From JBCCCJ01 sp039029315 (GTDB lineage: Bacteria; Bacteroidota; Bacteroidia; J057): a stretch of DNA of 64,000 nucleotides. The notes under the pieces are model-generated. The model had not been told where the DNA came from and made no database searches. It saw only the letters and a program-made list of their open reading frames with translations. The stretch is taken from the NCBI GenBank assembly GCA_039029315.1, contig JBCCGK010000012.1, forward strand, positions 62,001 through 126,000, given 5' to 3'. The position numbers and the translations under genes are program-made. Below, in pieces: positions 18,991 through 28,065 of this stretch (position 1 is its first letter; each line of letters starts with the position of its first letter).

Positions 18991-19239
18991 ATGAGTCAGT
19001 CACATCAATCTCCTTTTCCGCTGTCAGAAACCACACCGGGTGACATCGGACGAATCTCCAAAATTGACAATACAGAACTTGAGGTTGCCTTATTAAAAAT
19101 GGGCATCTCCACCGGAGATATCTGTCGTGTATCCGGTATTGCACCTTTGGGAGATCCAATCGCTCTCCTGGTCGGCCGCACCAAAGTATCTCTTCGGAAA
19201 CAAGATGCCAAACACATATGGATTCTACCACAACAGTAA
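18991..19239 (+). CDS. feoA: Ferrous iron transport protein A
   Basis: An 82-residue SH3-like FeoA protein: ETTPGDIGRISKI, LLKMGISTGDIC, and the family ending DPIALLVGRTKVSLRKQDA. FeoA is a small cytoplasmic partner that supports FeoB. Its coding region runs 22 nt into feoB in another frame, which suggests tight translational coupling. It is 37 nt after yaaA. No FeoC gene is seen nearby, as is common outside gammaproteobacteria. Confidence 0.93.
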   Translation: MSQSHQSPFPLSETTPGDIGRISKIDNTELEVALLKMGISTGDICRVSGIAPLGDPIALLVGRTKVSLRKQDAKHIWILPQQ

Positions 19240-21377
19240 GTATTCAACAGACCAAATTAGCCCTGGTCGGCAATCCCAATTGTGGCAAAACATCCATTTT
19301 TAATGCGCTGAGTGGACTCAATCAGCATGTAGGGAATTTTGCAGGGGTAACAGTCGAACGCAAGAGTGCTGTTCTCACGCTCAAAAAGGGCCATACGATT
19401 CGACTCACGGATCTTCCAGGCACCCAAAGCCTCTATGCATCTGCTGAAGATGAACGAATAAGCTGCCAGATTCTTCAGGATGTCGAACATGAAGACCATC
19501 CTGATGGTGTCATAGTGGTCGCAGATGCCACCCAACTCAAAAGAGGGTTGATTCTCTGCTCACAGGTCCTGGATCTGGGATTTCCGGCTGTACTTGTGAT
19601 CAATATGATGGATCTGCTTGAGAAAGAAATGATTCAACTGGATCTGGATCGCCTCTCTCAATGGCTGGGAATAGCAGTAGTAGGCATCTCGGCCTTGACA
19701 GGAGCAGGACTCTCTCGCCTCAAAAAAGTCTTGCAGAAGGATCTCCGCAATAGTGGAAAAACATTTTTGCGCATTCCCCCTTCTTTTGACAGCGCAATCG
19801 AGAAGATCCAGGCAGTCCTCAACACCAGCAATGCCTATCTGGCTTATCAAGCCTTAATAAGTCCAGCGGACTATTTTCCCCTGTCATCTCCACAAATCGA
19901 AGCCTCCAAACAGGCACTCAATATTTCGGAAGACAAGGCGAGCCAACTCATGTCCAATGAACTGCTGGTCAGGAAGGACCTGATTGATGGCGCCTTGAGT
20001 GAAGTGATGCAACAAAGCGGAACCCAGGAGCTGTCTCTGACCGAAAAACTGGACAGGATTTTCACACATAAAATACTGGGGTATGGCTTGTTCATTGGGC
20101 TGATGCTCTTGATTTTCCAGGCAATATTCGCGTGGGCGACCTATCCGATGGACTGGATCGATGCTGGAATCGAAGGGATCAAAACCCTGCTTAGCACACT
20201 TCTTCCAGCGCATTGGCTAAGGGATTTGTTGACAGAAGGCATCATCACAGGATTTGGTGGAATTGTGATCTTCATCCCACAGATCGCCTTTTTGTTTTTT
20301 TTCATTGCCGTCATGGAAGAAAGCGGATACATGGCCCGAGTGGTATATCTGATGGACAGAATCATGCGTCCGTTTGGATTCAGTGGCAAGTCGGTCATCC
20401 CGCTTATGGGCGGCATGGCGTGTGCCATTCCTTCGATCATGATGTCGCGAAATATCCCCAATCGCCGAGAGCGACTGATCACAATACTGGTTACTCCTCT
20501 CATGAGTTGTTCGGCCAGAATTCCAGTCTATACCCTCTTGATTGCCATGTTTGTTCCAGCCGGAACCTGGCTGGGATTTGACCAACGTGGATTGATCATG
20601 ACGGCCTTGTATTTTCTTGGATTTGTTGCCGCTCTTCTGATGGCATTTATGTTCAAACTTATTCTAAAAACTGAATCCAGGGGCATGTTTGTCCTGGAAA
20701 TGCCAAGTTATCGGATGCCCAGGTGGCGAAATGTAGGCTTGACTGTTTGGCAAAAATCCAGGGCATTTGTCCTCGAAGCAGGCAAAATCATCCTGGCGAT
20801 CAGTATCATCTTATGGTTTTTGGTTGCTTTTGGTCCCGGAGATCAGATGCAACAAATCGACCAACAATATGACACACAATTACAGAATGAATCTCTGGCG
20901 GATACTGAGCGCGCAAGTCTTGAGGTAGAAAAAAGTTCGGCAATGCTCGAGGCTTCCTATGCAGCTATTTTGGGAAAAACCATTGAACCCGTAATCCGTC
21001 CGTTGGGATATGATTGGAAGATTGGGATTGCGCTTATCACTTCTTTTGCCGCCCGAGAAGTATTTGTAGGCACAATGAGCATCATTTATCAGCAAGAAGA
21101 CCCTGAGAGTCTGGAAGGAGACGATGCACAATCTGCTGGGCGACTCTCCTTGATCCAACGCCTGCAAGCAGAAGTGAATCCCCGAACTGGCCAACCACAG
21201 TATACGCTTGCAACGGTTTGGTCTTTGCTGATATTTTATGCCTTTGCGATGCAATGTATGAGTACACTAGCTGTGACCAGGAAAGAAGCGGGTTGGGGTT
21301 GGACGGGCGTCATGTTAGGATATTTGACCATTTTGGCCTATGTTTCTGCTTTAGTTACCTATCTGGTAATGAGTTAA
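19218..21377 (+). CDS. feoB: Ferrous iron transport protein B
   Basis: A 719-residue inner-membrane Fe(II) transporter. The N-terminal G domain has G1 GNPNCGKT at residues 18-25, G3 DLPGTQSLYA and G4 NMMD. The membrane half contains the two gate regions typical of FeoB: MGGMACAIPSIMMSRNIPNRRER and TPLMSCSARIPVYTLLIA, with further segments to residue 718. A hydrophilic stretch of about 55 residues after GPGDQMQQ, before the last segments, is a common variable loop. It begins inside feoA and ends 61 nt before the cyclase gene. Regulation by iron would be expected but no clear Fur site was identified. Confidence 0.97.
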   Translation: MDSTTTVSIQQTKLALVGNPNCGKTSIFNALSGLNQHVGNFAGVTVERKSAVLTLKKGHTIRLTDLPGTQSLYASAEDERISCQILQDVEHEDHPDGVIVVADATQLKRGLILCSQVLDLGFPAVLVINMMDLLEKEMIQLDLDRLSQWLGIAVVGISALTGAGLSRLKKVLQKDLRNSGKTFLRIPPSFDSAIEKIQAVLNTSNAYLAYQALISPADYFPLSSPQIEASKQALNISEDKASQLMSNELLVRKDLIDGALSEVMQQSGTQELSLTEKLDRIFTHKILGYGLFIGLMLLIFQAIFAWATYPMDWIDAGIEGIKTLLSTLLPAHWLRDLLTEGIITGFGGIVIFIPQIAFLFFFIAVMEESGYMARVVYLMDRIMRPFGFSGKSVIPLMGGMACAIPSIMMSRNIPNRRERLITILVTPLMSCSARIPVYTLLIAMFVPAGTWLGFDQRGLIMTALYFLGFVAALLMAFMFKLILKTESRGMFVLEMPSYRMPRWRNVGLTVWQKSRAFVLEAGKIILAISIILWFLVAFGPGDQMQQIDQQYDTQLQNESLADTERASLEVEKSSAMLEASYAAILGKTIEPVIRPLGYDWKIGIALITSFAAREVFVGTMSIIYQQEDPESLEGDDAQSAGRLSLIQRLQAEVNPRTGQPQYTLATVWSLLIFYAFAMQCMSTLAVTRKEAGWGWTGVMLGYLTILAYVSALVTYLVMS

Positions 21378-21438
21378 GTGCTTCTTGTTTATTTTGCCCT
21401 GAAAAAACTCCTATCTTGTTCATGGAATAGTCTCCTAT

Positions 21439-23583
21439 ATGGGCGAATACGTGATTCGAAAAACTGTCTTCTTTTTTTTCTTATGGATTGCCTCCACTGC
21501 CGGGAGACAATGGACCGTTTCACAATCTCTTTCTTCTCTTGATTCTCTTGCCATTGTCAGTGTCTCTCCCCACCATGTTTATTCCCTAAATCCCCATCTA
21601 CAGGTCCTGATAGATTCATCCGGCAGCCTCGACTTTTCAGAAGCACAAGATCGGCATTCCTGGATGACCTATGGACCAGTCAGCAATAAGATTCCTTCAG
21701 AGGCCGTCTTATGGGGCAGTATTCGTTTGTACTCTCAGGCCAAAGACTCTACACATTGGGCTTTAGAATTGGGATATATTGATTTTGTTGAAGTGAGGAT
21801 AAATGATGACACCCTCAGCTTCAAGGGAGGGGTGCGCGAACAAGTTCACAATCGCGATGTGGTGATCGGAAGGAAAGCCTGTATCCGTCTGGTCATCCCG
21901 CCGCAACAGGTGAGCACATTATGGATTCGGCTGGAAGAACAGGGCGAGCATCCCCCCCAACCCAGAATTCAGCTGCTGGAATGGCAAAAGTGGCGAAATC
22001 AAACTGTGCTCTTTGAGTGGCGAGAACTGGCTTTTCTTAGCCTGTTTATTGGCATCATGGCGATCATGTTTGGGTACAACCTGATCATTTTCCTATCCAT
22101 TCGAGAAAATACTTATCTCTTTTATGCCCTGTATTTGCTGAGTATTATTCTTACTGTCTACTTCGAAAATCCCGTAAGAGGGTTTCACATCCTCGGAATG
22201 GACAATCCAGAACTCAATATCTTAATTAGTTTTCTCGGATTCAGTAGCACCAGCGTCTTTTATCTGTTGTTTGGACGAAATTTCATCAATACTGCCGAAC
22301 TGACGCCAAGATGGGATTCATGGATTCTCCGGCTGATAGGTCTGAGGTTCATTTGTCTACTTTTCTTTGCTGGCTATGGATTGCTTACCTCCAATTGGCA
22401 GCCCGGTTTTCTTGCCATGAATGTTCTGATCGCTGTCGAAGCAACCTTTTTGTTGATGTATTTCGTCATTCTGATTCAAAGCAAATCCGTACTGGCACGC
22501 TATTTCATGTGGGGCTCCGGCTTTGTCTTCTTGTTTGGGTTTGTTCTGGTTCTGGTTCGAAAGTTCATTCCAATCCCCAATGCCTTCCTGCTCTTTTTCG
22601 GATCGGTTGTGATAGAAATTCTCATTTTTTCTTTGGGATTGGGGTATCGGATGCGGAAAGAACAAGAAGAGAGATTGGAGGCGCAGCAATTTCTCAATCA
22701 AGAACTTACAAAAACCAACAAAGCCTTTGGGCGATTTGTCCCGCATGAGTTTATTCGAAGCCTGGGACATGCCAGTGTCCTAGATGTGGCTCTGGGAGAT
22801 CAGGTCGAAAAAGAAGTAACCATCTTCTTCTCAGACATCAGAAGCTATACCAGCTTGTCCGAACAAATGAATCCCAAGGAGAATTTTGATTTTCTGAACT
22901 CCTTTCTGGGACGAATGGGCCCAATCATCAAGGATAGAGGCGGATTTGTGAACCAATACCTTGGAGACGGGATTATGGCTATCTTCATGGATATTCCTGA
23001 TGATGCGCTTCATGCAGGAATCGAAATGCAACTCGCACTTCAAGCTTATAATCAGGAACGAATCAAAAAAAGACGTCTCCCGATTCAAATTGGAATTGGA
23101 CTTCACAATGGTCCCCTGATGATGGGGGTGATCGGAGATGCCAGAAGAATGGACGCAGGCGTAGTGGCAGATTCCGTCAATACAGGCAGTCGCATGGAAG
23201 GATTGACCAAGCATTTTGGGGTCTCCATCTTGATCAGCGAAGATGTCTATCAACATCTTTTGTCACAAGAATCCTTTCAGATCAGATACCTCGGCAAGGT
23301 CCTCGTCAAAGGCAAACGGATTCCCCTTAAGGTCTATGAATGTTTTGATGGAGATCCCCAGGAGATCCAACTGCTAAAGAAAAAGACGCTAGAAGCCTTC
23401 ACCACCGGCGTAGAAGCCTATTTGAACCAAGAACTCATCCTGGCCCAAGAGCGTTTCCAGCAAGTCTTGCAGGAGTTCCCCAATGACCCTGTCTCCGGGA
23501 ACTATCTCCTCAACATCAATCAACTCCTCAATCGTGGAATCCCCACCGGCTGGACAGGGGTTGAAATCATGAATGCGAAATAA
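21439..23583 (+). CDS. Membrane adenylate/guanylate cyclase with 7TMR-DISM sensor
   Basis: A 714-residue signalling protein. An exported N-terminal 7TMR-DISMED2-like domain (about 25-180) is followed by seven membrane spans (about 195-400) and a short coiled stretch. The class III cyclase domain (about 455-620) has the metal-binding aspartates in FFSDIRSYTSLSEQ and YLGDGIMAIF, and the later GIGLHNGPLMMGVIGD and DSVNTGSRMEGL. The C-terminus (AFTTGVEAYLNQEL to LLNINQ) looks TPR-like. It should make cAMP or cGMP in response to a ligand outside the inner membrane; substrate residues were not decided. Sixty nt after feoB, it may share that transcript, although a functional tie to iron is only a guess. 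Confidence 0.92.
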   Translation: MGEYVIRKTVFFFFLWIASTAGRQWTVSQSLSSLDSLAIVSVSPHHVYSLNPHLQVLIDSSGSLDFSEAQDRHSWMTYGPVSNKIPSEAVLWGSIRLYSQAKDSTHWALELGYIDFVEVRINDDTLSFKGGVREQVHNRDVVIGRKACIRLVIPPQQVSTLWIRLEEQGEHPPQPRIQLLEWQKWRNQTVLFEWRELAFLSLFIGIMAIMFGYNLIIFLSIRENTYLFYALYLLSIILTVYFENPVRGFHILGMDNPELNILISFLGFSSTSVFYLLFGRNFINTAELTPRWDSWILRLIGLRFICLLFFAGYGLLTSNWQPGFLAMNVLIAVEATFLLMYFVILIQSKSVLARYFMWGSGFVFLFGFVLVLVRKFIPIPNAFLLFFGSVVIEILIFSLGLGYRMRKEQEERLEAQQFLNQELTKTNKAFGRFVPHEFIRSLGHASVLDVALGDQVEKEVTIFFSDIRSYTSLSEQMNPKENFDFLNSFLGRMGPIIKDRGGFVNQYLGDGIMAIFMDIPDDALHAGIEMQLALQAYNQERIKKRRLPIQIGIGLHNGPLMMGVIGDARRMDAGVVADSVNTGSRMEGLTKHFGVSILISEDVYQHLLSQESFQIRYLGKVLVKGKRIPLKVYECFDGDPQEIQLLKKKTLEAFTTGVEAYLNQELILAQERFQQVLQEFPNDPVSGNYLLNINQLLNRGIPTGWTGVEIMNAK

Positions 23584-23657
23584 CAGAACTTACATTCATC
23601 CTATTACATCTTGATTGTACAGATTTGTCTGGCTATGGGCACATGGCAAGAAGGATG

Positions 23658-23682
23658 AAATTTCACCCTATCGGGTGAGAAA
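23658..23682 (+). promoter_or_regulatory. 25-bp near-palindrome shared with the response-regulator gene (copy 1)
   Basis: The core TTTCACCC-TATC-GGGTGAGAAA forms a dyad and ends 66 nt before the ATG of the formylglycine-enzyme-like gene. The same 25 positions recur, with two changes, upstream of the response regulator at 27111-27135 and in the same orientation relative to that gene. Placement suggests an operator or an upstream activator site; a cruciform or an RNA hairpin in the leader is the alternative. Confidence 0.6.
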
Positions 23683-23748
23683 GCTCTTTCGGCAAAGCCG
23701 GAGATTTGAGGATGTTAACTCCAATCAAACAACCCAATCTTCTGCAAG

Positions 23749-25284
23749 ATGAGACATTCCGATTCAGTCTTCCGATTCATTCCAGTATTCCTTCTGCTTT
23801 CTTTTCTGTATGGTTCTGGTCTCTTTGGTAACAATATACAGGTCGAGCAGGTGACACTTGGCGGGCAAAATGTGGGTTCGCAATTCACCATGATCGAATT
23901 CGATCTTTCATGGGAAAATTCCTGGCGACTTTCTGCTGGTCCGTCCAATTGGGATGCTGCCTGGGTATTTGCCAAATTCCGGGTGAATAATGGGCCCTGG
24001 CAACACGCCAGCCTGAATTATGTGAATGGTACTGCTGCCACCGATGGGCATATCGAACCCATTGGGGCTACCATCACGACTCCTTCAGATGGCAGAGGCG
24101 TTTTCATTTATCGGGCCAATGTCGGGACTGGACATGTGAGCTGGCAAGGGATTCAGCTCCGATGGAATTATGGACTGGATGGAGTATCTAACAATGATAT
24201 CGTAGACGTTCAGGTGTTTGCCATTGAAATGGTCTATGTCAATCAAGGGAATTTTCGCCTGGGAGGAGGAAATGGAACTGAGGTAGGGAAGTTTCACCAA
24301 TACACGATCCCGCTGAATTTCACAACCTCTTACCTCATCTCCTCTGAAGCCGCCATTCCTGTGGGAAGTACATTCGGCCAGCTCAACTATCTTTCCCCCC
24401 CAAGCCATGATGCAGGAGATCGACAAGGTCCTATTCCTCCACAGTTTCCCAAAGGCTTTCAGGCATTCTACTGTATGAAATATGAAGTAACACAAGATCA
24501 ATGGATTTCTTTTTTCAATCATCTGACACCCACACAGCAAGTCAATAATGACATTACAGATCTTGACCACAGAGGCCCTAACCCCATTGATCGCAACAAT
24601 GTAGACTGGGAAGGAACAGGTGGGGCATATACCACTAATCCTTATATTCCTATGAGTTTTATCCTCTGGGGAGAGGTATTGGCCTATTGTGACTGGGCTG
24701 GTCTACGGCCAATGACAGAGTTGGAGTTCGTAAAGGCCTGCCGCGGCCCCAAGGCTTCCATTGGAGGAGAATATGCCTGGGGAACGTCAGATATCATTGA
24801 TCCCAGTTTCACCTATGATCTGCTGAACAAAAGTGAATCTGATGAACTTCTCGTCAATCATGTCTCAGGTATTGGCAATGCCAACTGGATCAACAGTTCT
24901 ATTTTTGAAGATGGTCCCTATCGATCCGGGATTTTTGCGGCAAGTGCCAAGGTGCTGGACAGAGAATCTGCCGGAGCTACCTATTATGGCATCATGGAAA
25001 TGAGTGGCAACCTGTCCGAAATGTGTATCACACTCGGCGATCCTATTGGCAGAGCTTTCAAGGGGAATCATGGAGATGGTGAATTAAGCACCGATGGAGA
25101 GGCAAATGTGGCGAGTTGGCCACCTGTTACGGGGAATCCAGACGGGAAGGGAGGAGGCTTATTTGGTGGGGCATGGTTTTCGCAGTCAGAATGCCTGTGG
25201 ATCAATGACCGTCGATCTGCCACAATTGGCAATGTTGGCTATTTCAATGATGTCGGGTTTAGATGTGTCAGAACTTCTCCTTAG
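23749..25284 (+). CDS. Secreted formylglycine-generating-enzyme (SUMF1/FGE) family protein
   Basis: A 511-residue exported protein with a signal peptide (about 8-27). Residues 30-160 form a beta-rich domain I do not recognise (IQVEQVTLGGQNVGSQFTMI). The SUMF1/FGE-sulfatase domain fills 165-510: IEMVYVNQGNFRLGGG, MKYEVTQDQWISFF, AYCDWAGLRPMTELEF, MEMSGNLSEMC, and the closing FNDVGFRCVRTSP. Such domains are oxygen-dependent or binding modules; whether this one modifies a sulfatase is doubtful because no sulfatase is nearby and the protein is exported. It is followed 114 nt later by the GDG-repeat T9SS gene, probably one unit, and is preceded by the 25-bp shared element. Confidence 0.88.
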   Translation: MRHSDSVFRFIPVFLLLSFLYGSGLFGNNIQVEQVTLGGQNVGSQFTMIEFDLSWENSWRLSAGPSNWDAAWVFAKFRVNNGPWQHASLNYVNGTAATDGHIEPIGATITTPSDGRGVFIYRANVGTGHVSWQGIQLRWNYGLDGVSNNDIVDVQVFAIEMVYVNQGNFRLGGGNGTEVGKFHQYTIPLNFTTSYLISSEAAIPVGSTFGQLNYLSPPSHDAGDRQGPIPPQFPKGFQAFYCMKYEVTQDQWISFFNHLTPTQQVNNDITDLDHRGPNPIDRNNVDWEGTGGAYTTNPYIPMSFILWGEVLAYCDWAGLRPMTELEFVKACRGPKASIGGEYAWGTSDIIDPSFTYDLLNKSESDELLVNHVSGIGNANWINSSIFEDGPYRSGIFAASAKVLDRESAGATYYGIMEMSGNLSEMCITLGDPIGRAFKGNHGDGELSTDGEANVASWPPVTGNPDGKGGGLFGGAWFSQSECLWINDRRSATIGNVGYFNDVGFRCVRTSP

Positions 25285-25398
25285 AGACAAAAGTGAGGCA
25301 TCCGGATAGCTGCCTCTCCCTCCCTTCTCTCTCATTTAATAACTCTCTTTTCCCTTTCTATCCTCGCAACTTGTTCTTCATTCTACCATCCGAACCAA

Positions 25399-26346
25399 AT
25401 GATCTCTGTCATGCACATGAAGATTTTGCCTAGAGGGTTTTGCCTTCTTCTCAGTAGTTTATTGCTCCCAACTCTCCATGCCCAACTTCAGGGAGGCGCT
25501 TCGACTGGCTTTGCATATGAACGTTTTTTGGGTACTCTGACTGGTCAGGCAATGATGGGCAGATTTTCTGCCGGAGATGGAGATGGATTTTCACATAGCA
25601 TAACAGGAGGCAGCCTGAATGGCGAAAACCGCCTCGCAATATATGCCAGTGGAGCGGGAGATGGATTCAATCAGGCCAGGTTTTTGGGAAGTCTGGATGG
25701 AAGAGAAATCATCGGGATGTTTCGCGCTGGATTCGGAGATGGATACGATCATCACCAAAGTACAGCGACCCCTTTGACGGGAGTTTCTTTCCCAATTGCC
25801 TTGCTTTCATTCGATGCCTTCCCAGAAGAGGAATATGTATTGCTGAAATGGGCTACGGAATCGGAGCTCAATCACGATTTTTTCACCATTGAACGAAGCG
25901 AGGACGCTGCCAGTTTTGAAGATCTGATCCTGACTCCAGGTGCGGGCAACAGTTATTCTCTCAGATTGTATGAGGAGAAAGATCTGCATCCCCTCTCAGG
26001 CACCTCTTATTATCGCCTCAAATCGACCGATTTCGACGGTACATTCAGGTATTCCCACATCGTTGAAGTCAACCGCCAACAAAGCCTCGGATGGGAAATG
26101 AAACTGTTTCCCAATCCAAATTCAGGCAGACAGATACATGTGATCTTCAGTGGAATGGTAGCAGAAGCTGTTCGGCTGGAGATGATGGATATCTCCGGGA
26201 GAATCCTTCTGTCCAAAAGGTTGGATGTGCAAGAGGTTCAGGCCAAATATACGCTGCCTTTGCCCGAAGGGATCAGCGCCGGAAGCTACCTGATTCGCGC
26301 TCAGTCCGCTGATGGTCAGATAAGCAAATTGCTGATTATTCGATAG
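25399..26346 (+). CDS. T9SS-sorted surface protein with 26-residue GDG repeats
   Basis: A 315-residue exported protein. After a signal peptide (ends LHAQ, residue 29) come three 26-residue tandem repeats and the start of a fourth, at 35, 61, 87 and 113. The repeat heads read STGF, GDGF, GDGF and GDGY, and each repeat has a following LxG turn (TLTG, SLNG, SLDG). A beta domain follows (about 128-225; LSFDAFPEEEYVLLKWATES and later DFFTIERS), then a type A T9SS sorting domain (KLFPNPNSGRQ to the end). The repeats look structural or calcium-binding by their GDG content. I do not recognise a function. Gene order makes it the partner of the formylglycine-enzyme-like protein upstream. Confidence 0.85.
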   Translation: MISVMHMKILPRGFCLLLSSLLLPTLHAQLQGGASTGFAYERFLGTLTGQAMMGRFSAGDGDGFSHSITGGSLNGENRLAIYASGAGDGFNQARFLGSLDGREIIGMFRAGFGDGYDHHQSTATPLTGVSFPIALLSFDAFPEEEYVLLKWATESELNHDFFTIERSEDAASFEDLILTPGAGNSYSLRLYEEKDLHPLSGTSYYRLKSTDFDGTFRYSHIVEVNRQQSLGWEMKLFPNPNSGRQIHVIFSGMVAEAVRLEMMDISGRILLSKRLDVQEVQAKYTLPLPEGISAGSYLIRAQSADGQISKLLIIR

Positions 26347-26416
26347 GCCCATGAGGCGGGGATTGTTCCGGTTTTCTGTCGAACTGTTTGATGGCCCAAA
26401 ACAAGCAGGAGTTCTG

Positions 26417-27034
26417 TTACTCTTCTATCCCTTTGCGAATTTTGGCCATGGCTTCTGAACGAGAATGCACATCCAACTTTTCATAGATGTTCTTGACGTG
26501 TGATTTGATTGTGTTCAGGCTTACATGGTGTTTTTCACAGAGTTGACGATTTGTTTTTCCCTCAAATACATCTTGCAAAATCTCTACTTCCTTTGGGGTG
26601 AAATCAGTCCTGAATTTTTGGTTGATCCCCTCCACATGCCAAGTCGGGTTTTTCCATCGTTGCGCATGATTATACAAGGCAATTTCAATGGTGGTAAATA
26701 AATCTTTTTCGTCAAAAGGTTTCACAATATATCCCAGGGGTCTGGTCTGTTTTGCCTCTTCCAGGGTGGCTTTGTTGGCATAGGATGTCAAAAAGATGAA
26801 TGGAATCTGGTACACATCTCTCAGCATGATCGCGATATCGATCCCACTTTTGCCTTCCCCCAAATGAATGTCCAGCAACACCAGATTGGGTGGATTGCCA
26901 GATAGTTCTTTCATAGCGTCTTCTGCGTCGTATGCTATCCCGGAGACAGCATATTGCATATTGGCCAAATATTCCTGTATGTCCTGGGCAATGAATACAT
27001 CATCTTCTACAATCAGTATTTTGGTGGAATTCAT
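26417..27034 (-). CDS. LuxR/NarL-type response regulator (no kinase beside it)
   Basis: A 205-residue two-domain regulator starting at the ATG ending at 27034 (MNSTKILIVEDD). The receiver domain has acidic residues 10-12, the phospho-acceptor Asp55 (LVLLDIHLG), the Thr/Ser region FLTSYA and Lys in YIVKPFDE. The C-terminal LuxR-type helix-turn-helix (about 140-200) reads FTPKEVEILQDVFEGKTNRQ, followed by LNTIKSHVKNIYEKL. An upstream in-frame TTG at 27118 would add 28 residues overlapping the 25-bp dyad and lacks family support. No histidine kinase gene is adjacent, so it is an orphan regulator here. The shared dyad upstream suggests it may control itself and the gene pair at 23.7-26.3 kb. Confidence 0.93.
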   Translation of the reverse strand: MNSTKILIVEDDVFIAQDIQEYLANMQYAVSGIAYDAEDAMKELSGNPPNLVLLDIHLGEGKSGIDIAIMLRDVYQIPFIFLTSYANKATLEEAKQTRPLGYIVKPFDEKDLFTTIEIALYNHAQRWKNPTWHVEGINQKFRTDFTPKEVEILQDVFEGKTNRQLCEKHHVSLNTIKSHVKNIYEKLDVHSRSEAMAKIRKGIEE

Positions 27035-27110
27035 CTTACTTGGGTCAAAGGTGAAAGCATTATCAGCAGCCTTGATGACTGGCCAAAACATATGCAGACA
27101 AGCCATTCTT

Positions 27111-27135
27111 TTTCTCACCTGATCGGGTGAAATTT
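27111..27135 (-). promoter_or_regulatory. 25-bp near-palindrome shared with the formylglycine-enzyme gene (copy 2)
   Basis: On the minus strand the core reads TTTCACCC-GATC-AGGTGAGAAA and ends 76 nt before the response-regulator ATG. It matches the copy at 23658-23682 at 23 of 25 positions, counted by eye, and lies at nearly the same distance and in the same orientation. It falls in the 113-nt gap after the Nudix gene. Confidence 0.6.
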
Positions 27136-27147
27136 GTCCGGATTCGC

Positions 27148-27975
27148 CTATTCCTTTAGAGACCTCAAGCCTTCCATCAGTAAGTGATATTCCTCAAATT
27201 CGACACAACGTTCGGTCAGCAATTGGATAATTTTTTTGAAATGTGTCTCATTGAGCAACCGAAGTTCAATGGTATGGTTTCGGGCAAACCGAAACCCGTC
27301 CAGGGTCTCTTGCAGGCACCAAAATCCAAGGGTGTGATCAGCATTTTCGAGGAGGAAGCGGGTGAATACTTCTTGCTGAATGTCATGGATAGCAGAAAAC
27401 CGAATCGAGGTGGGTACGCAAAATTCCAGGGTCGTTCCAAATCGTAAAATACGGATACTTCTCTCACGATCTGCGTCCAGTGAAAGGTCCAGATGAACGG
27501 CTTTTTTGCTCAGTCTATGAACAGTTAATGTGTGCGATTCGCAGAAGGTTTTCATCGCATATTTGAAATAAGTGCCGGGTTTACGGATGCATTTGATCCC
27601 TCGAAGCAGCAATTTTTGAAGATCTTCATCCTCTACATATTGCCTGATTTGTTCTGGAAAAACCCATCGTCGATTGCGTATATCCACCTCTTCATAATGC
27701 ACCAACTCCACATCCACTTCTAGCAAATAAGTAGGCACAAGTTGATCATTCTTGAAGTAAGTCCCCACCAGTATGGGATGTGGCCGACCAAGAACTCCGG
27801 CCTCTTCATAGGCTTCCTTCGTTGCTGAAATATGTGGAGCCAAAGGAAAATCGATGGTACCCTTGGGGATGACCCATTTGGTATCACTGACATTCCGAAT
27901 GAGCAAAAGTTCCAGCTGATTCTCTGCCTGTCTGTATGGAATAATGGCAGATTTACGTTTGAGGTTGTCAGCCAT
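27148..27975 (-). CDS. Nudix-family hydrolase with an extra C-terminal domain
   Basis: A 275-residue cytoplasmic protein. Residues 1-125 are a Nudix fold with the box GTIDFPLAPHISATKEAYEE followed by AGV. The catalytic glutamates of the box (KExxEExG) remain, while the usual Glu six residues after the first Gly is Leu and the Arg is Lys. The preceding WVIPKG is typical of the diphosphoinositol polyphosphate or Ap4A branch. Residues 130-275 form an extra alpha/beta segment (TVHRLSKKAVHLDLSLDADR, EVFTRFLLENADHTLGFWC) that I do not recognise. The substrate is unknown and activity may be altered. It lies 90 nt after the hydratase gene on the same strand. Confidence 0.8.
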   Translation of the reverse strand: MADNLKRKSAIIPYRQAENQLELLLIRNVSDTKWVIPKGTIDFPLAPHISATKEAYEEAGVLGRPHPILVGTYFKNDQLVPTYLLEVDVELVHYEEVDIRNRRWVFPEQIRQYVEDEDLQKLLLRGIKCIRKPGTYFKYAMKTFCESHTLTVHRLSKKAVHLDLSLDADRERSIRILRFGTTLEFCVPTSIRFSAIHDIQQEVFTRFLLENADHTLGFWCLQETLDGFRFARNHTIELRLLNETHFKKIIQLLTERCVEFEEYHLLMEGLRSLKE

Positions 27976-28065
27976 AATCGAAGCATCCTTATCACTTCAA
28001 CATACAAAAAACTATTCGAAATTCAGTACCTAATTTTTGCGATCCGAGCAGACCAACTCTCCCGC

